Positions 36,490 through 46,048 of a DNA stretch of 64,000 nucleotides are shown here, piece by piece. The notes below the pieces were generated by a model. The model saw only the letters and a list, made by a program, of their open reading frames with translations. It was not told the origin of the DNA and did not search any database. Each line of letters starts with the position of its first letter. Within the stretch, counting starts at the first letter, position 1. Made by a program: the position numbers and the translations under genes. Origin of the DNA: JBLIRR01 sp049472395 (GTDB lineage Bacteria; SZUA-182; DTGQ01; JBLIRR01); the NCBI GenBank assembly GCA_049472395.1, contig JBLIRR010000010.1, forward strand, positions 1 through 64,000, written 5' to 3'.

Positions 36490-37377
36490 CTATTCATTGA
36501 GATTATAATCAGGTAACGCTGCAGGTTCTGATAACGTGGTAGATTCAGATAATGCAGAATTTTTTGAGTCATCTAATCCACTCTCTTCGCGTATCTCTTC
36601 GTCGCTAAAACTTTCTTCAAATTCTTCCTCTTTTTCACTCTCAGATTCAACTTTCTTCTTTTCTTCTTCCTCTTCAATGGCTGCTTTAGAAAGATATTCG
36701 CCTCGACCCTCCATAGCAGCATCGGCTATTTTAGATGTGATAAGTTTAATAGCCCGAATTGCATCATCATTTCCTGGTATTGGATATTCTATCCCCTCCG
36801 GATCACAATTTGTATCGACAACAGCAATGATTGGGATTTCTAATTTTCGGGCTTCATTGAGTGCTATTTTTTCTCTCTTTGGATCTACAATAAAAATAGC
36901 AGAAGGAAGGATCTCCATCTCTTTGATCCCCCCTAATACATGGCTTATTTTATGTTTCTTCTTTTCTAATTTTAAAATTTCTTTCTTTGTATACGCGCCA
37001 TACTCTTTGCTTTCTAAGACATGTTCAATCTTTTTCAGCCTGGCAATGCTCTTTTTTATAGTCCCAAAATTGGTGAGCATACCACCTAACCACCTATGTT
37101 TCACATAATGCATATTACAGCGAAGAGCTTCTTCACATATTGCATCCTGGGCTTGTTTCTTTGTCCCCACAAAGAGAATCGTTTTCCCGTCAGACGTGAT
37201 ATCCCGAACAAATTGGTACGCCATCTTAAATAAACGCATCGTCTTCTGTAAGTCAATGATATAAATACCATTCCTTTCAGCGAAAATATAATCCTTCATT
37301 TTTGGGTTCCATCTTTTTGCCTGATGGCCAAAATGAACCCCTGCCTCAAGCATTTGCTTCATGGACACTTTTAACAT
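36490..37377 (-). CDS. rpsB: 30S ribosomal protein S2 with acidic C-terminal extension
   Basis: 295 aa. S2 core: MLEAGVHFGHQAKRWNPKMK, FVGTKKQAQDAI, HRWLGGMLTNFGTI, PIIAVVDTNCDPEGI, PGNDDAIRAI. After about residue 230 comes a roughly 60-residue tail rich in Glu, Ser and Asp, longer than in most S2 proteins. First gene of the block; SD AGGAG precedes the ATG. Confidence 0.96.
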   Translation of the reverse strand: MLKVSMKQMLEAGVHFGHQAKRWNPKMKDYIFAERNGIYIIDLQKTMRLFKMAYQFVRDITSDGKTILFVGTKKQAQDAICEEALRCNMHYVKHRWLGGMLTNFGTIKKSIARLKKIEHVLESKEYGAYTKKEILKLEKKKHKISHVLGGIKEMEILPSAIFIVDPKREKIALNEARKLEIPIIAVVDTNCDPEGIEYPIPGNDDAIRAIKLITSKIADAAMEGRGEYLSKAAIEEEEEKKKVESESEKEEEFEESFSDEEIREESGLDDSKNSALSESTTLSEPAALPDYNLNE

Positions 37378-37504
37378 ATATTTACTCCTGTTGATAAATA
37401 AGGGTTTAATCTCTCCACCCCTTTCATTTCCTTAGAAAATTGGCATAGTTATATACCAACACCCTTCTAAAGATCGAGGGATGTATTTTTTATGAGTTTA
37501 TAGA

Positions 37505-37533
37505 AAGATACCATAATTTCAATAGAGTTGCAA
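37505..37533 (-). promoter_or_regulatory. Putative promoter for the rpsB block
   Basis: On the minus strand TTGCAA (37533-37528), 17-nt spacer, TATCTT (37510-37505). This leaves an rpsB leader of about 120 nt, a common place for S2 autoregulation, though I cannot identify a known leader motif. Confidence 0.4.
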
Positions 37534-37614
37534 GATAAAATTCTTGACTTTCATAAAAAATAAATATTAAAATTAGAAATAATACTAGCAAATTTTTTAA
37601 AAGAGGAACTATAC

Positions 37615-38187
37615 ATGAAAAAGAAAAATCAGATATTAATGACCTTGGCAGAGGGATTTGAAGAAGCAGAAGCCATTATACCGCTCGATCTTTTGAGGCG
37701 TGCGCATATTCCTGTGGTGACCTGTTCCATATCAATCTTGCTCAACGTCCAAGGTGCCCATCAAATCCAGATACAAGCGGATAAATTGATCAATCAAATT
37801 AATATAGAAGAATTCAACGGCATTATCTTGCCCGGTGGAATGCCCGGTACTGTGAATTTAAATAAATCACAGGAGGTACATAGGTTTATAATGAATATAT
37901 ACCAACGTGGTGGCCTCATCGCAGCGATTTGCGCCGCTCCTACTATTTTATCAGATCTTGGCCTCCTGAAAAATAAATCCGCCACCTGTTTTCCTGATAT
38001 ACAACCACGAATAAATTGTGCTCAAATTCACCCAAAAGCACAGGTAGTCGTAGAAAGCAATATTATTACCAGCCAGGGAATGGGGACCGCAATTCCCTTC
38101 GGATTAACTATTGTGGAATATCTTGAAGGGAAAAGGGTGGCCACGGAGCTCGCACAAAGAATTGTATATCAATGTTCCAGCGATTAA
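37615..38187 (+). CDS. DJ-1/PfpI family protein (YajL-like)
   Basis: 190 aa. Nucleophile C106 lies in the elbow LIAAICAAPT, with the conserved glutamates near 16-18 (AEGFEEAEA), as in DJ-1 and YajL. The family acts in protection against oxidative or carbonyl stress, possibly as glyoxalase or deglycase. A weak TTGACT / TATTAA promoter lies at 37544-37570, and AGAGGA precedes the ATG. The patatin gene overlaps its end by 16 nt. Confidence 0.9.
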   Translation: MKKKNQILMTLAEGFEEAEAIIPLDLLRRAHIPVVTCSISILLNVQGAHQIQIQADKLINQINIEEFNGIILPGGMPGTVNLNKSQEVHRFIMNIYQRGGLIAAICAAPTILSDLGLLKNKSATCFPDIQPRINCAQIHPKAQVVVESNIITSQGMGTAIPFGLTIVEYLEGKRVATELAQRIVYQCSSD

Positions 38188-39071
38188 AAGTCGGATTGGC
38201 TTTAGGAGGAGGGGCCGCGCGAGGTCTTGCGCATATCGGAGCTCTTAAGGCCTTAGAAGAGAGTAAAATACCTATTCATTATATTGCCGGATGTAGCATG
38301 GGCGCTATTATAGGGGGACTATATGCCCTTAATCCAAATGCACTATCCATTGAGGCTCAAATACAGAAGTACTTAGCAGATGAAGTATTCATTAAAACAA
38401 AAATGGAATTTTTACAAAATCCCGGCTTGGAAAATGGAGGGGGATTTTTTTATCGTTTTGGCAAATATATAAAAAAAAAGGTTTTCTATAGCCTTTCACT
38501 TATTAAAATGGCATTCATTTCTCAAGAAATCGTCGAAGAAAATAGCCGCTATCTATTTGGGGATAATAGGTTTAACGATACCAAAATCCCTTTTTGCGCT
38601 GTGGCCTCTGATATTAATAAAGCGGAAGAAGTCATTCTCACACAGGGGCCTCTTGGAAAAGCAGTGAGCGCAAGCTGTGCTATCCCGGGAATAATGCCCT
38701 TACAAAACATTGATGGACATGTTCTCATAGATGGAGGATGCCTTGATCTTGTTCCCATAGAGCCTGTGCGCACGATTGGGGCACGCTATGTGATCGCAGT
38801 CGATGTAAGTAAAAAAACTGTGAAAGAAAAAGGCCGATATGAAACCTCCCTGGATATTGTGCTTCGATCAGGAGAGATTTCTCAAAGTGCCTTATTTCAT
38901 TGTCAACTTAAAAAGGCAGATTTTATACTACGTCCTCCTGTGTCATCCATTCATTGGGGAGATTTTAGCCGAAGCGATGAGGCTATTCGCCTCGGCTATG
39001 AAAGTGTGAAGCAAGAAATACCACGCATAAAAAAAGCGCTCCTTTACAGACGCCTTATATCTATCCCTTAA
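38172..39071 (+). CDS. Patatin-like phospholipase (RssA/NTE type)
   Basis: 299 aa. The oxyanion motif GLALGGGAARGLAHIG, nucleophile S42 in GCSMG, and the catalytic aspartate in LIDGGCLDLVP near 197 form the Ser-Asp dyad of patatins. Hydrolyses acyl esters of lipids, substrate unknown. Overlaps the DJ-1 family gene by 16 nt, so co-translated. Confidence 0.9.
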   Translation: MFQRLKVGLALGGGAARGLAHIGALKALEESKIPIHYIAGCSMGAIIGGLYALNPNALSIEAQIQKYLADEVFIKTKMEFLQNPGLENGGGFFYRFGKYIKKKVFYSLSLIKMAFISQEIVEENSRYLFGDNRFNDTKIPFCAVASDINKAEEVILTQGPLGKAVSASCAIPGIMPLQNIDGHVLIDGGCLDLVPIEPVRTIGARYVIAVDVSKKTVKEKGRYETSLDIVLRSGEISQSALFHCQLKKADFILRPPVSSIHWGDFSRSDEAIRLGYESVKQEIPRIKKALLYRRLISIP

Positions 39072-39198
39072 TATAATTTCCCCTTTACTATAATTTTCTC
39101 TCTTAATCCTCAATAGCTATCGAATTTTAAAAAAAATATGATCGATAAGTTATAGAGAGAGTATAATAATTTAAAAACGAATGAGGGGGAACCATTAA

Positions 39199-39987
39199 AT
39201 GGATATAATTGTTTGTATAAAGCGAGTGCCGGATACAGCTGAGATTCCGATCACAATTAATGAGACGGGGAAAAATATCAATGAAGAGCAGCTTACTTTT
39301 GACATTAACGAAGCAGATACCTATGCTCTTGAAGAAGCATTACTCATAAAAGAAAAGTCAGGAGGCTCTGTTTCTGTTATCAGTATAGGCAATGAAGAGA
39401 CAGAATCAATTCTGCGCATGGGTTTAGCTAAAGGTGCAGATAACGCTCACAGGTTTTGGGATGAGGCCTTTGCTTATTCAGATGGATATACCATCGCATA
39501 TATTCTTTCACAAGAACTTCGAAAGAGACAATTTGATCTTATTCTCACAGGGTGCATGGCGTCAGATGATGGTCTGTGTCAGGTCGGGCCAACTCTCGCC
39601 GAATTATTAGGCGTACCACACGCTACCCTCGTCACTCACGTCATGGTTAAAGAAAATATGCTTGAGGTGCAGCGTGAACTTGAGGGAGGGCTTTTTGAAG
39701 TTCTCGACATAAAACTCCCTGCCTTGCTTACCATACAAACAGGTATTAATAAACCGCGTTATGCGAGCATGCTCGGCATCAGAAAAGCAGCCAAAAAAGG
39801 AATTGAACTTTTAGGCTTACGTGAGATTGGACTTCAAGAGGCTGATGTCGGGGAATCCGGCTCAAAAGTAAAAATTGAAAAAATATATATACCTCCTATT
39901 CTTAAAAGAGCAGAGATGTTGGAAGGAACATCGGACGAGGTCTCAACCAAAGTTGCTGAGATATTAAAAGGAAAGGGTATAATGTAA
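39199..39987 (+). CDS. etfB: Electron transfer flavoprotein beta subunit
   Basis: 262 aa. Binds AMP or, in bifurcating Etfs, FAD, and carries electrons from acyl-CoA dehydrogenases. N-terminus MDIIVCIKRVPDTAEI, and DDGLCQVGPTLAELLG at 123-138. The QVGP form is common in Etfs of anaerobes, including bifurcating ones, whereas mitochondrial-type Etfs have a different sequence here; that is suggestive, not proof. A TATAAT-like -10 lies at 39162-39167. Overlaps etfA by one base. Confidence 0.94.
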   Translation: MDIIVCIKRVPDTAEIPITINETGKNINEEQLTFDINEADTYALEEALLIKEKSGGSVSVISIGNEETESILRMGLAKGADNAHRFWDEAFAYSDGYTIAYILSQELRKRQFDLILTGCMASDDGLCQVGPTLAELLGVPHATLVTHVMVKENMLEVQRELEGGLFEVLDIKLPALLTIQTGINKPRYASMLGIRKAAKKGIELLGLREIGLQEADVGESGSKVKIEKIYIPPILKRAEMLEGTSDEVSTKVAEILKGKGIM

Positions 39988-40961
39988 TGAGTGAGATATG
40001 CGTATTAGTTGAACATCGAAGGGATGAAATCAGAGATATTACCTTTGAAATGCTCACCCAGGGAAAGCAATTAGCCGAAGCGAATGGGGCCACTCTTACC
40101 GCGGTCCTCATAGCCAAGGATACTTCATTCTATAAAGATAGAGTAAAAAAGTATGCCAATAGAGTAATATGCATTGATGAGATAAAGGCTGAATACTATA
40201 ATGCTGAAGTATATCAGAAGATACTTTTTTATCTGTTGAAGGAGAGGAAGCCCTGCCTTACATTAATTGGACACACTGCGTTCGGTATCGACCTTGCCCC
40301 TTCCTTGGCCACTGAGCTGGACCTTCCCATAGTGACAGACTGCATAAAATTATATTTGGAAAATAATGAGTTAGGTGCTGAACGACAGATGTATGGGGGA
40401 AAAGTAAATGCAGATGTGAAATTAAAAAAGGGCCCAGCATATATTGCAACAATCCAGCAAGGAGCTTTTGAGGCTCAAGAGATGAACCTTGACGGAGAGA
40501 TTGAATATTATACTTCCCCGTTGGTTGAAGAAATACCCTACCGCACATTTATTAAATACGTGGAAGCAGCCATTGGTGATGTTGATATCACTCAGTCAGA
40601 TATAATTGTCGCCGTGGGACGGGGAATAAAAGAGGAAGAAAATCTCTCACTCGTGAAGGATTTGGCAACCTCCCTGGGAGGTGTTGTGGCATGTTCACGT
40701 CCAATCGTTGATGCGGGCTGGTTACCGAAAGATCGACAGGTAGGAAGCTCAGGGAAGATAGTCACTCCTAAGCTCTATATCGCCATTGGTATAAGTGGCT
40801 CAAGTCAACATATGACGGGGATGAAAGGGGCAAAAACCATCGTGGCAATCAATAAAGATCCCAATGCTCCAATCTTTAATATTGCGGATTATGGCATTGT
40901 AAATGATCTATTTAATGTTGTGCCAATCCTTAAAGAGAAAGTAATTACATTAAAGGGATAG
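39987..40961 (+). CDS. etfA: Electron transfer flavoprotein alpha subunit
   Basis: 324 aa. C-terminal FAD domain with VGSSGKIVTPKLYIAIGISG and GAKTIVAINKDPNAPIF. No extra ferredoxin domain. ATG overlaps the TAA of etfB by one base. Probably accepts electrons from the acyl-CoA dehydrogenases at 44123 and 59929. Confidence 0.95.
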   Translation: MSEICVLVEHRRDEIRDITFEMLTQGKQLAEANGATLTAVLIAKDTSFYKDRVKKYANRVICIDEIKAEYYNAEVYQKILFYLLKERKPCLTLIGHTAFGIDLAPSLATELDLPIVTDCIKLYLENNELGAERQMYGGKVNADVKLKKGPAYIATIQQGAFEAQEMNLDGEIEYYTSPLVEEIPYRTFIKYVEAAIGDVDITQSDIIVAVGRGIKEEENLSLVKDLATSLGGVVACSRPIVDAGWLPKDRQVGSSGKIVTPKLYIAIGISGSSQHMTGMKGAKTIVAINKDPNAPIFNIADYGIVNDLFNVVPILKEKVITLKG

Positions 40962-40965
40962 AACT

Positions 40966-42120
40966 ATGTCAAGGGCTATACAGATAATTCCAGAAATTAG
41001 GGATGCTATTGTGGAAGCGGGTGCACAAGATATTTTCAAATGTTACCAATGTGGAAAATGTTTCAGTGTGTGCCCGTGGTATCACGTATTGGCAGTTGAA
41101 TTTCCCGTTTACAGGATTCCTCAAGCTACAAAACTTGGCATAATCGCCAGCAGTGAGGATAAAGAGGTAATAGAGGCTGAAGTTAAAGAGATATTTGAAT
41201 GTGTAGGCTGTGAAGCTTGTGTTAATGAGTGCCCGAGGGGCGTTAACATAACAGATATTATTAAAGCAATACGCAGAATATTTGTAGAATATGGAACATT
41301 GCCCCAAGAACTAAAAGCTGCCATATCTAAAATCCAAGGAACAGGAAATCCACTAGGAGATGCAAGAGAGAAACGGGATGAATGGTGTAAGGACTTAGAT
41401 ATTGGAGCTTTCCAACCAGACATGGAATTTTTATATTTTCCTTGCTGTATTCCTGTATATGATCCACGGGCCAGAACTGTAGCACGCGATACTGCCAAAA
41501 TCTTAAAAAAATGCTCCATATCATTTGGAATATTGGGCTCCCGTGAGGAATGTTGCGGTGAGAGTATAAGAAGAATAGGGGCTGAAAAGCTCTTTCAAAA
41601 ATTGGCAAATACCAATAGGACAACTTTTAACAATTCGGGCGTTAAGCAAATCTTAACAACATCTCCCCATTGTTATACGGTATTTAAAAATGACTATAAA
41701 GTCATACATTCAACACAGCTTTTTGCACAACTTATTGAGGAAAAAAAACTAAGTCCTCAAAAATCACTAAATAAACGAGTCGTGTATCATGATCCCTGCA
41801 CCTTAGGCAGGCAAAACGGCATTTATGATGAGCCGAGAAAAGTTCTTTCCGCTATTCCAGGCTTAGAATTAGTGGAAGTAGAAAATTTTAACCGACAATA
41901 TACTGTATGCTGTGGTGGGGGCGGCGGTGGCCTCTGGATTGACCTTCCCCCCGAGGAGCGTATAACTAATGTGAGGATTAAACAATTGCAGAGCACGGGT
42001 GCTGAAATTATAGCAGTAGCTTGTCCTTATTGCCTTCAAATGTTTGAGGATGCTATTAAAGTCATGAATCTTAATTTGGAAGTTAGGGATATAAGCGAAC
42101 TCTTATTTGAATCATTATAA
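40966..42120 (+). CDS. HdrD/GlpC-like Fe-S protein (two [4Fe-4S] motifs plus two CCG domains)
   Basis: 384 aa. Two ferredoxin motifs (C26, C29, C32, C36 and C79, C82, C85, C89) are followed by two cysteine-rich CCG domains, CCIPVYD...ECCGES and HDPCTLGR...CCGGGGGG. This is the architecture of HdrD or fused HdrC-HdrB, where the CCG domains hold non-cubane clusters that reduce a disulfide or pass electrons. No membrane helices are visible, so it is soluble. Lies 4 nt after etfA and 24 nt before hdrA; partner of both by context. Confidence 0.88.
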   Translation: MSRAIQIIPEIRDAIVEAGAQDIFKCYQCGKCFSVCPWYHVLAVEFPVYRIPQATKLGIIASSEDKEVIEAEVKEIFECVGCEACVNECPRGVNITDIIKAIRRIFVEYGTLPQELKAAISKIQGTGNPLGDAREKRDEWCKDLDIGAFQPDMEFLYFPCCIPVYDPRARTVARDTAKILKKCSISFGILGSREECCGESIRRIGAEKLFQKLANTNRTTFNNSGVKQILTTSPHCYTVFKNDYKVIHSTQLFAQLIEEKKLSPQKSLNKRVVYHDPCTLGRQNGIYDEPRKVLSAIPGLELVEVENFNRQYTVCCGGGGGGLWIDLPPEERITNVRIKQLQSTGAEIIAVACPYCLQMFEDAIKVMNLNLEVRDISELLFESL

Positions 42121-42144
42121 GTATTAATAAGATAAAAGGCATTG

Positions 42145-44097
42145 ATGATGAAAAAAATAGGAATTTTTATCTGTCATTGCGGAACGAATATTTCCACATC
42201 TGTTGATATTCAGAAGGTTATCAGTGAAATCCAAAATTATCCTTCTGTTGCGTTCACCATTGACAATAATTATATGTGCTCAGAGCCTGGTCAGGCAATG
42301 ATAAAAGAGGCAATTGGTAAATATAAATTAGATGCGGTAGTGGTTGCTTCATGCTCACCTACACTGCATGAGGCTACATTTAGGAAGGTTTGTCAAAAAG
42401 GCGGCCTTAATGCTCATCAGTGTGAAATAGCTAATATTAGAGAGCAATGTGCCTGGATTCATAAAGAGAAAAATGAGACGACGGCAAAGGCAATTCAGAT
42501 AATCAAAATGATGATTGAAAAGATAAGGTTGAATGAATCTCTTGAGCAAATAAGTGTACCGGTAACGAGAAGAGCGTTAGTTATCGGAGGAGGAATTGCT
42601 GGAATCCAAGCTGCTTTAGATATTGCCAATTCCGGGTATGATGTTATATTGCTTGAAAAAAAATCTTCAATTGGCGGGCGCATGGCTCAACTTTCCGAAA
42701 CCTTTCCAACATTAGATTGCTCTCAGTGTATTCTTACTCCTAAAATGGTTGAAGTTGCCAACCATCCCCATATTAGGCTGCTCACATATTCTGAATTAGA
42801 AGAGATATCCGGCTATGTGGGAAATTTTAAGGTAAAGATCAGGAAAAAAGCAAAATATGTAGACTTTGCTAAATGTACTGGCTGTGGTCTTTGCTGGGAG
42901 AAGTGCCCTGCAAAGGTTGATTCTGAATTCAACGAAAAATTGAATAAGAGAGGGGCTATCTATATCCCTTTTCCTCAGGCTATACCCAACAAACCTGTTA
43001 TTGATGCTGCACATTGTATTTATTTTCAAAAGCAAAAATGCAAAGCATGTGAAAAAATTTGCCCCACAGGGGCCATAGATTATGAACAAAAGGACAATTT
43101 TTTAGAAATAGATATTGGAGCTATTGTTGTTGCTACTGGATATGATCTATATCCGAAAGAAGCTCTTGCTGAGTATGGTCATAACCTTTATAAGGATGTG
43201 ATAAATGGCTTAGAGTTTGAAAGAATGCTTTCTGCATCGGGGCCAACTGAGGGTAAAATAGTTCGCCCTTCTGATGGAAAGGAACCTCAGGAGATAGTCT
43301 TTATACAATGTGCAGGATCAAGAGATCCAGAAAAAGGAGTTTCTTTTTGCTCACAAATCTGCTGTATGTATGCTACGAAACATGCCATGTTATATAAACA
43401 TAAAGTACCCTCTGGACAACCTTATATTTTTTATATTGATATACGCTCTGTAGGGAAGGGATATGAAGAATTTGTTCAAAGAGCGCAGGAAGAGGATAAG
43501 GTTGTGTATATAAGGGGGAAAGTTTCTAGAGTCTTTCCTGAAAATGATAAAATGACCGTATTGAGTGTCGATACATTAAGTGGAAATAGAATAGAGATAA
43601 ACGCTGATTTAGTGGTACTCGCCACTCCAATCTTACCTTCCGAAGGTGTGAAGGAGTTAACTGCCAAATTAAAGATCTCTACGGATACATATGGTTTCTT
43701 ATGCGAGGCCCACCCTAAACTAAGGCCACTTGAAAGTCTCACCGCTGGTATATTCTTAGCAGGAGCTTGTCAGGCGCCTAAGGATATTCCCCAGACAGTA
43801 GCCCAGGCAAGCGGAGCTGCAAGTAAGGTGCTTGCTTTATTTTCTCGGAAAGAACTTTATCATGAACCAAATATTGCCTTTGTGGATGAAGAGTTATGTT
43901 CTGGATGTAAAATCTGTATTAGTAGTTGCCCTTATAATGCCCGAAAGTTTGATGAGGAAAAAAATATAGTAAAGGTTGATAATATTCTTTGTGAAGGATG
44001 TGGTGCATGTATTGCAGCCTGCCCTGCCGGAGCATGCCAGCAAAAAAATTTTACTGATGAACAAGTTTATCAGATGCTAGATATTCTATTAGAATAA
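42145..44097 (+). CDS. hdrA: HdrA-like FAD/Fe-S oxidoreductase
   Basis: About 650 aa. N-terminal ICHCGTN motif, FAD Rossmann GGGIAGIQAALDIANSGY near 150, the HdrA-specific cysteines in DCSQCILTPKM, ferredoxin motifs CTGCGLCWEKCP and CKACEKICP, a CAGSRD block, CCMYATKHA, and two C-terminal [4Fe-4S] motifs, CSGCKICISSCP and CEGCGACIAACP. HdrA carries the flavin that splits or merges electron pairs in heterodisulfide reductase complexes. Start ATG 42145 has AAAAGG nearby; 42148 is equivalent. In this operon it probably links Etf to a low-potential acceptor or hydrogenase. Confidence 0.9.
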   Translation: MMKKIGIFICHCGTNISTSVDIQKVISEIQNYPSVAFTIDNNYMCSEPGQAMIKEAIGKYKLDAVVVASCSPTLHEATFRKVCQKGGLNAHQCEIANIREQCAWIHKEKNETTAKAIQIIKMMIEKIRLNESLEQISVPVTRRALVIGGGIAGIQAALDIANSGYDVILLEKKSSIGGRMAQLSETFPTLDCSQCILTPKMVEVANHPHIRLLTYSELEEISGYVGNFKVKIRKKAKYVDFAKCTGCGLCWEKCPAKVDSEFNEKLNKRGAIYIPFPQAIPNKPVIDAAHCIYFQKQKCKACEKICPTGAIDYEQKDNFLEIDIGAIVVATGYDLYPKEALAEYGHNLYKDVINGLEFERMLSASGPTEGKIVRPSDGKEPQEIVFIQCAGSRDPEKGVSFCSQICCMYATKHAMLYKHKVPSGQPYIFYIDIRSVGKGYEEFVQRAQEEDKVVYIRGKVSRVFPENDKMTVLSVDTLSGNRIEINADLVVLATPILPSEGVKELTAKLKISTDTYGFLCEAHPKLRPLESLTAGIFLAGACQAPKDIPQTVAQASGAASKVLALFSRKELYHEPNIAFVDEELCSGCKICISSCPYNARKFDEEKNIVKVDNILCEGCGACIAACPAGACQQKNFTDEQVYQMLDILLE

Positions 44098-44122
44098 AAA
44101 TAAAAAGAGGGGCTTAATAAAA

Positions 44123-45898
44123 ATGGCAAAAAAGACTTACTTCTTGGATGAAGATATACAATTTCATTTTAAAAATACTATTGAATGGAAAAAAATCATT
44201 CCTCTCTATGAAGAGTTAGATAAAGATTTCCAATTACCGCAAGCCATAAACATGTATCATGACACATTAAAAGAGCTCGGGACTATCGCTGCACAGGAGC
44301 TTGAGGAAACAGCCAAAGAAAGTGATGAAATAGGTGTCAAGTATGAAAATGGAGAGGTCATCTATACAGAGGGCTTTAAGCGCGCATTAAAGGCCTTTAA
44401 AGAGGCAGAAGCCCTCGCACTGAATGTGAAAAGTGATTATGAGGGAATGGGAATGCCAACTCTCATTCATATGATTAATATAGAAATGATATGCAAGGCA
44501 GATGCAGCATTTATGACCGTGTATTCATTTTACTCCGGTGTTGCAAAAACACTCGAAGTATTCGCCTCTGAAGAGCTAAAAAAGAAATACATACCTTTGC
44601 TGGTAAAGGGCGAGTGCAGCGGATCAATGTCCTTAACAGAGCCGGAGGCAGGATCAGACCTTGGACAGATAGGCACCACCGCAATAAAAAATCAAGATCA
44701 GTGGGAGATCACAGGAAATAAAATATTCATTACCAATGGCAATGGTGAACTTACTCTTGTTCTGGCGCGATCAAATCCACAAGAAAAAGGGACAAAAGGG
44801 CTAAGCATGTATCTTGTGCCACGATTCATGAGAAATAATGGGAGTCAAATTGAAAATTTCTCCCTCGGCACCGCAGAACATAAGATAGGCATTCACGCAT
44901 CACCAACCCTCGAGCTTTTATTTGACAAATCAATTGGCTATTTGGTAGGAAATGAGGGGGAAGGGCTCAAACAGATGTTTTATCTCATGAATGAGGCTCG
45001 ATTAGGTGTATCAGCCCAGGCCCTTGGTATCGCCCAGAAAGCATTCGAAGAAGCACAAGAGTATGCCCTGCAAAGAGTTCAATTCGGAAAGCCCATTGCT
45101 CAGCATGAATTAATTGCCGATAAACTATTGGATATAGACACAGACATCAAAGCCATGAGAAGCCTCCTTTATAAAGCATGTGAGTATGAAGATATGAGAG
45201 CAGGCTTGGAAGATAAACTAAGGGCATGCGAAAATGGAGCATCGGAAAAGGGGCGTCTTGAAAAAGAATTCAAGAAATATACATATCTTGCACGGGAAAT
45301 GGTGCCCCTTGTTAAATATTTCATAACAGAAAAATGCATACATATTGCGCGAGATAACCTTCAAATTCATGGGGGTAATGGATATACAACAGAATATCCG
45401 GCAGAGCGTCATGTAAGAGACTCATTAATCACAACTATTTATGAAGGCACAAGCCAGATACAAGCATTAATGGCGATGCGTGACACACTCAAAAAATCAA
45501 AGGTCATCCCCTATGGAGAATCCTTAAAAAATATACTGAAACGGATACAATCACTTTTTGCTTCACACCTCGACAGGCAGGTCATCTGGGCACATATTTA
45601 TTTTACCTCTGCGGTAGATTATCTAAAACGGCCCTTTGCTGTTGCCCAACTTTTTAAAAACAAAAAAAAGGAAAAAGAGGCCCTCTCATATGCCATGCTC
45701 TGCGCTGAGAGGCTGACACGATTAAAAGCATACACAACAATTATCGATATTCTTGCAGATGAGGCTAAGAAATTTCCCGAAAGAAGAGCAGTGGCAGAGA
45801 GGTTTATGAGAAATTATCTGCCTGAGATAAAAAAAGAAGCACAATTTATTAAAAGCAACGATAAAACGACCTTGGCCTATCTTCGCACATTACAATAA
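44123..45898 (+). CDS. Acyl-CoA dehydrogenase, long (~590 aa) form
   Basis: 591 aa. Flavin-binding region SGSMSLTEPEAGSDLG, ITGNKIFITNG, ALQRVQFGKPIAQHE, and the catalytic-base segment TTIYEGTSQIQ. Longer than the 380-aa type, with a C-terminal helical extension, as in the large ACADs of Desulfobacterota-like bacteria and FadE12-type enzymes. Oxidises acyl-CoA to enoyl-CoA, passing electrons to Etf; etfBA are upstream in the same run of genes. Substrate chain length cannot be told. Confidence 0.93.
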   Translation: MAKKTYFLDEDIQFHFKNTIEWKKIIPLYEELDKDFQLPQAINMYHDTLKELGTIAAQELEETAKESDEIGVKYENGEVIYTEGFKRALKAFKEAEALALNVKSDYEGMGMPTLIHMINIEMICKADAAFMTVYSFYSGVAKTLEVFASEELKKKYIPLLVKGECSGSMSLTEPEAGSDLGQIGTTAIKNQDQWEITGNKIFITNGNGELTLVLARSNPQEKGTKGLSMYLVPRFMRNNGSQIENFSLGTAEHKIGIHASPTLELLFDKSIGYLVGNEGEGLKQMFYLMNEARLGVSAQALGIAQKAFEEAQEYALQRVQFGKPIAQHELIADKLLDIDTDIKAMRSLLYKACEYEDMRAGLEDKLRACENGASEKGRLEKEFKKYTYLAREMVPLVKYFITEKCIHIARDNLQIHGGNGYTTEYPAERHVRDSLITTIYEGTSQIQALMAMRDTLKKSKVIPYGESLKNILKRIQSLFASHLDRQVIWAHIYFTSAVDYLKRPFAVAQLFKNKKKEKEALSYAMLCAERLTRLKAYTTIIDILADEAKKFPERRAVAERFMRNYLPEIKKEAQFIKSNDKTTLAYLRTLQ

Positions 45899-45945
45899 GT
45901 AATTCTTATTTTCATTCTTTTTACTTTCAGTGCGCCTTGCGAGTG

Positions 45946-45992
45946 CTTTATTGTACATGTAATAATCCATAGAGAATTATGGTACAATAAAG
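45946..45992. promoter_or_regulatory. Perfect 11-bp inverted repeat before the HD-domain gene
   Basis: CTTTATTGTAC at 45946-45956 and GTACAATAAAG at 45982-45992, with an inner CCAT/ATGG pair. It may be a terminator for the dehydrogenase gene or an operator for the next gene. Confidence 0.4.
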
Positions 45993-46048
45993 ACTTAAGA
46001 ATAGGTTCCATGAGAGGTAAGGCACAATATTTCTAAAGGCGTAAGGGT

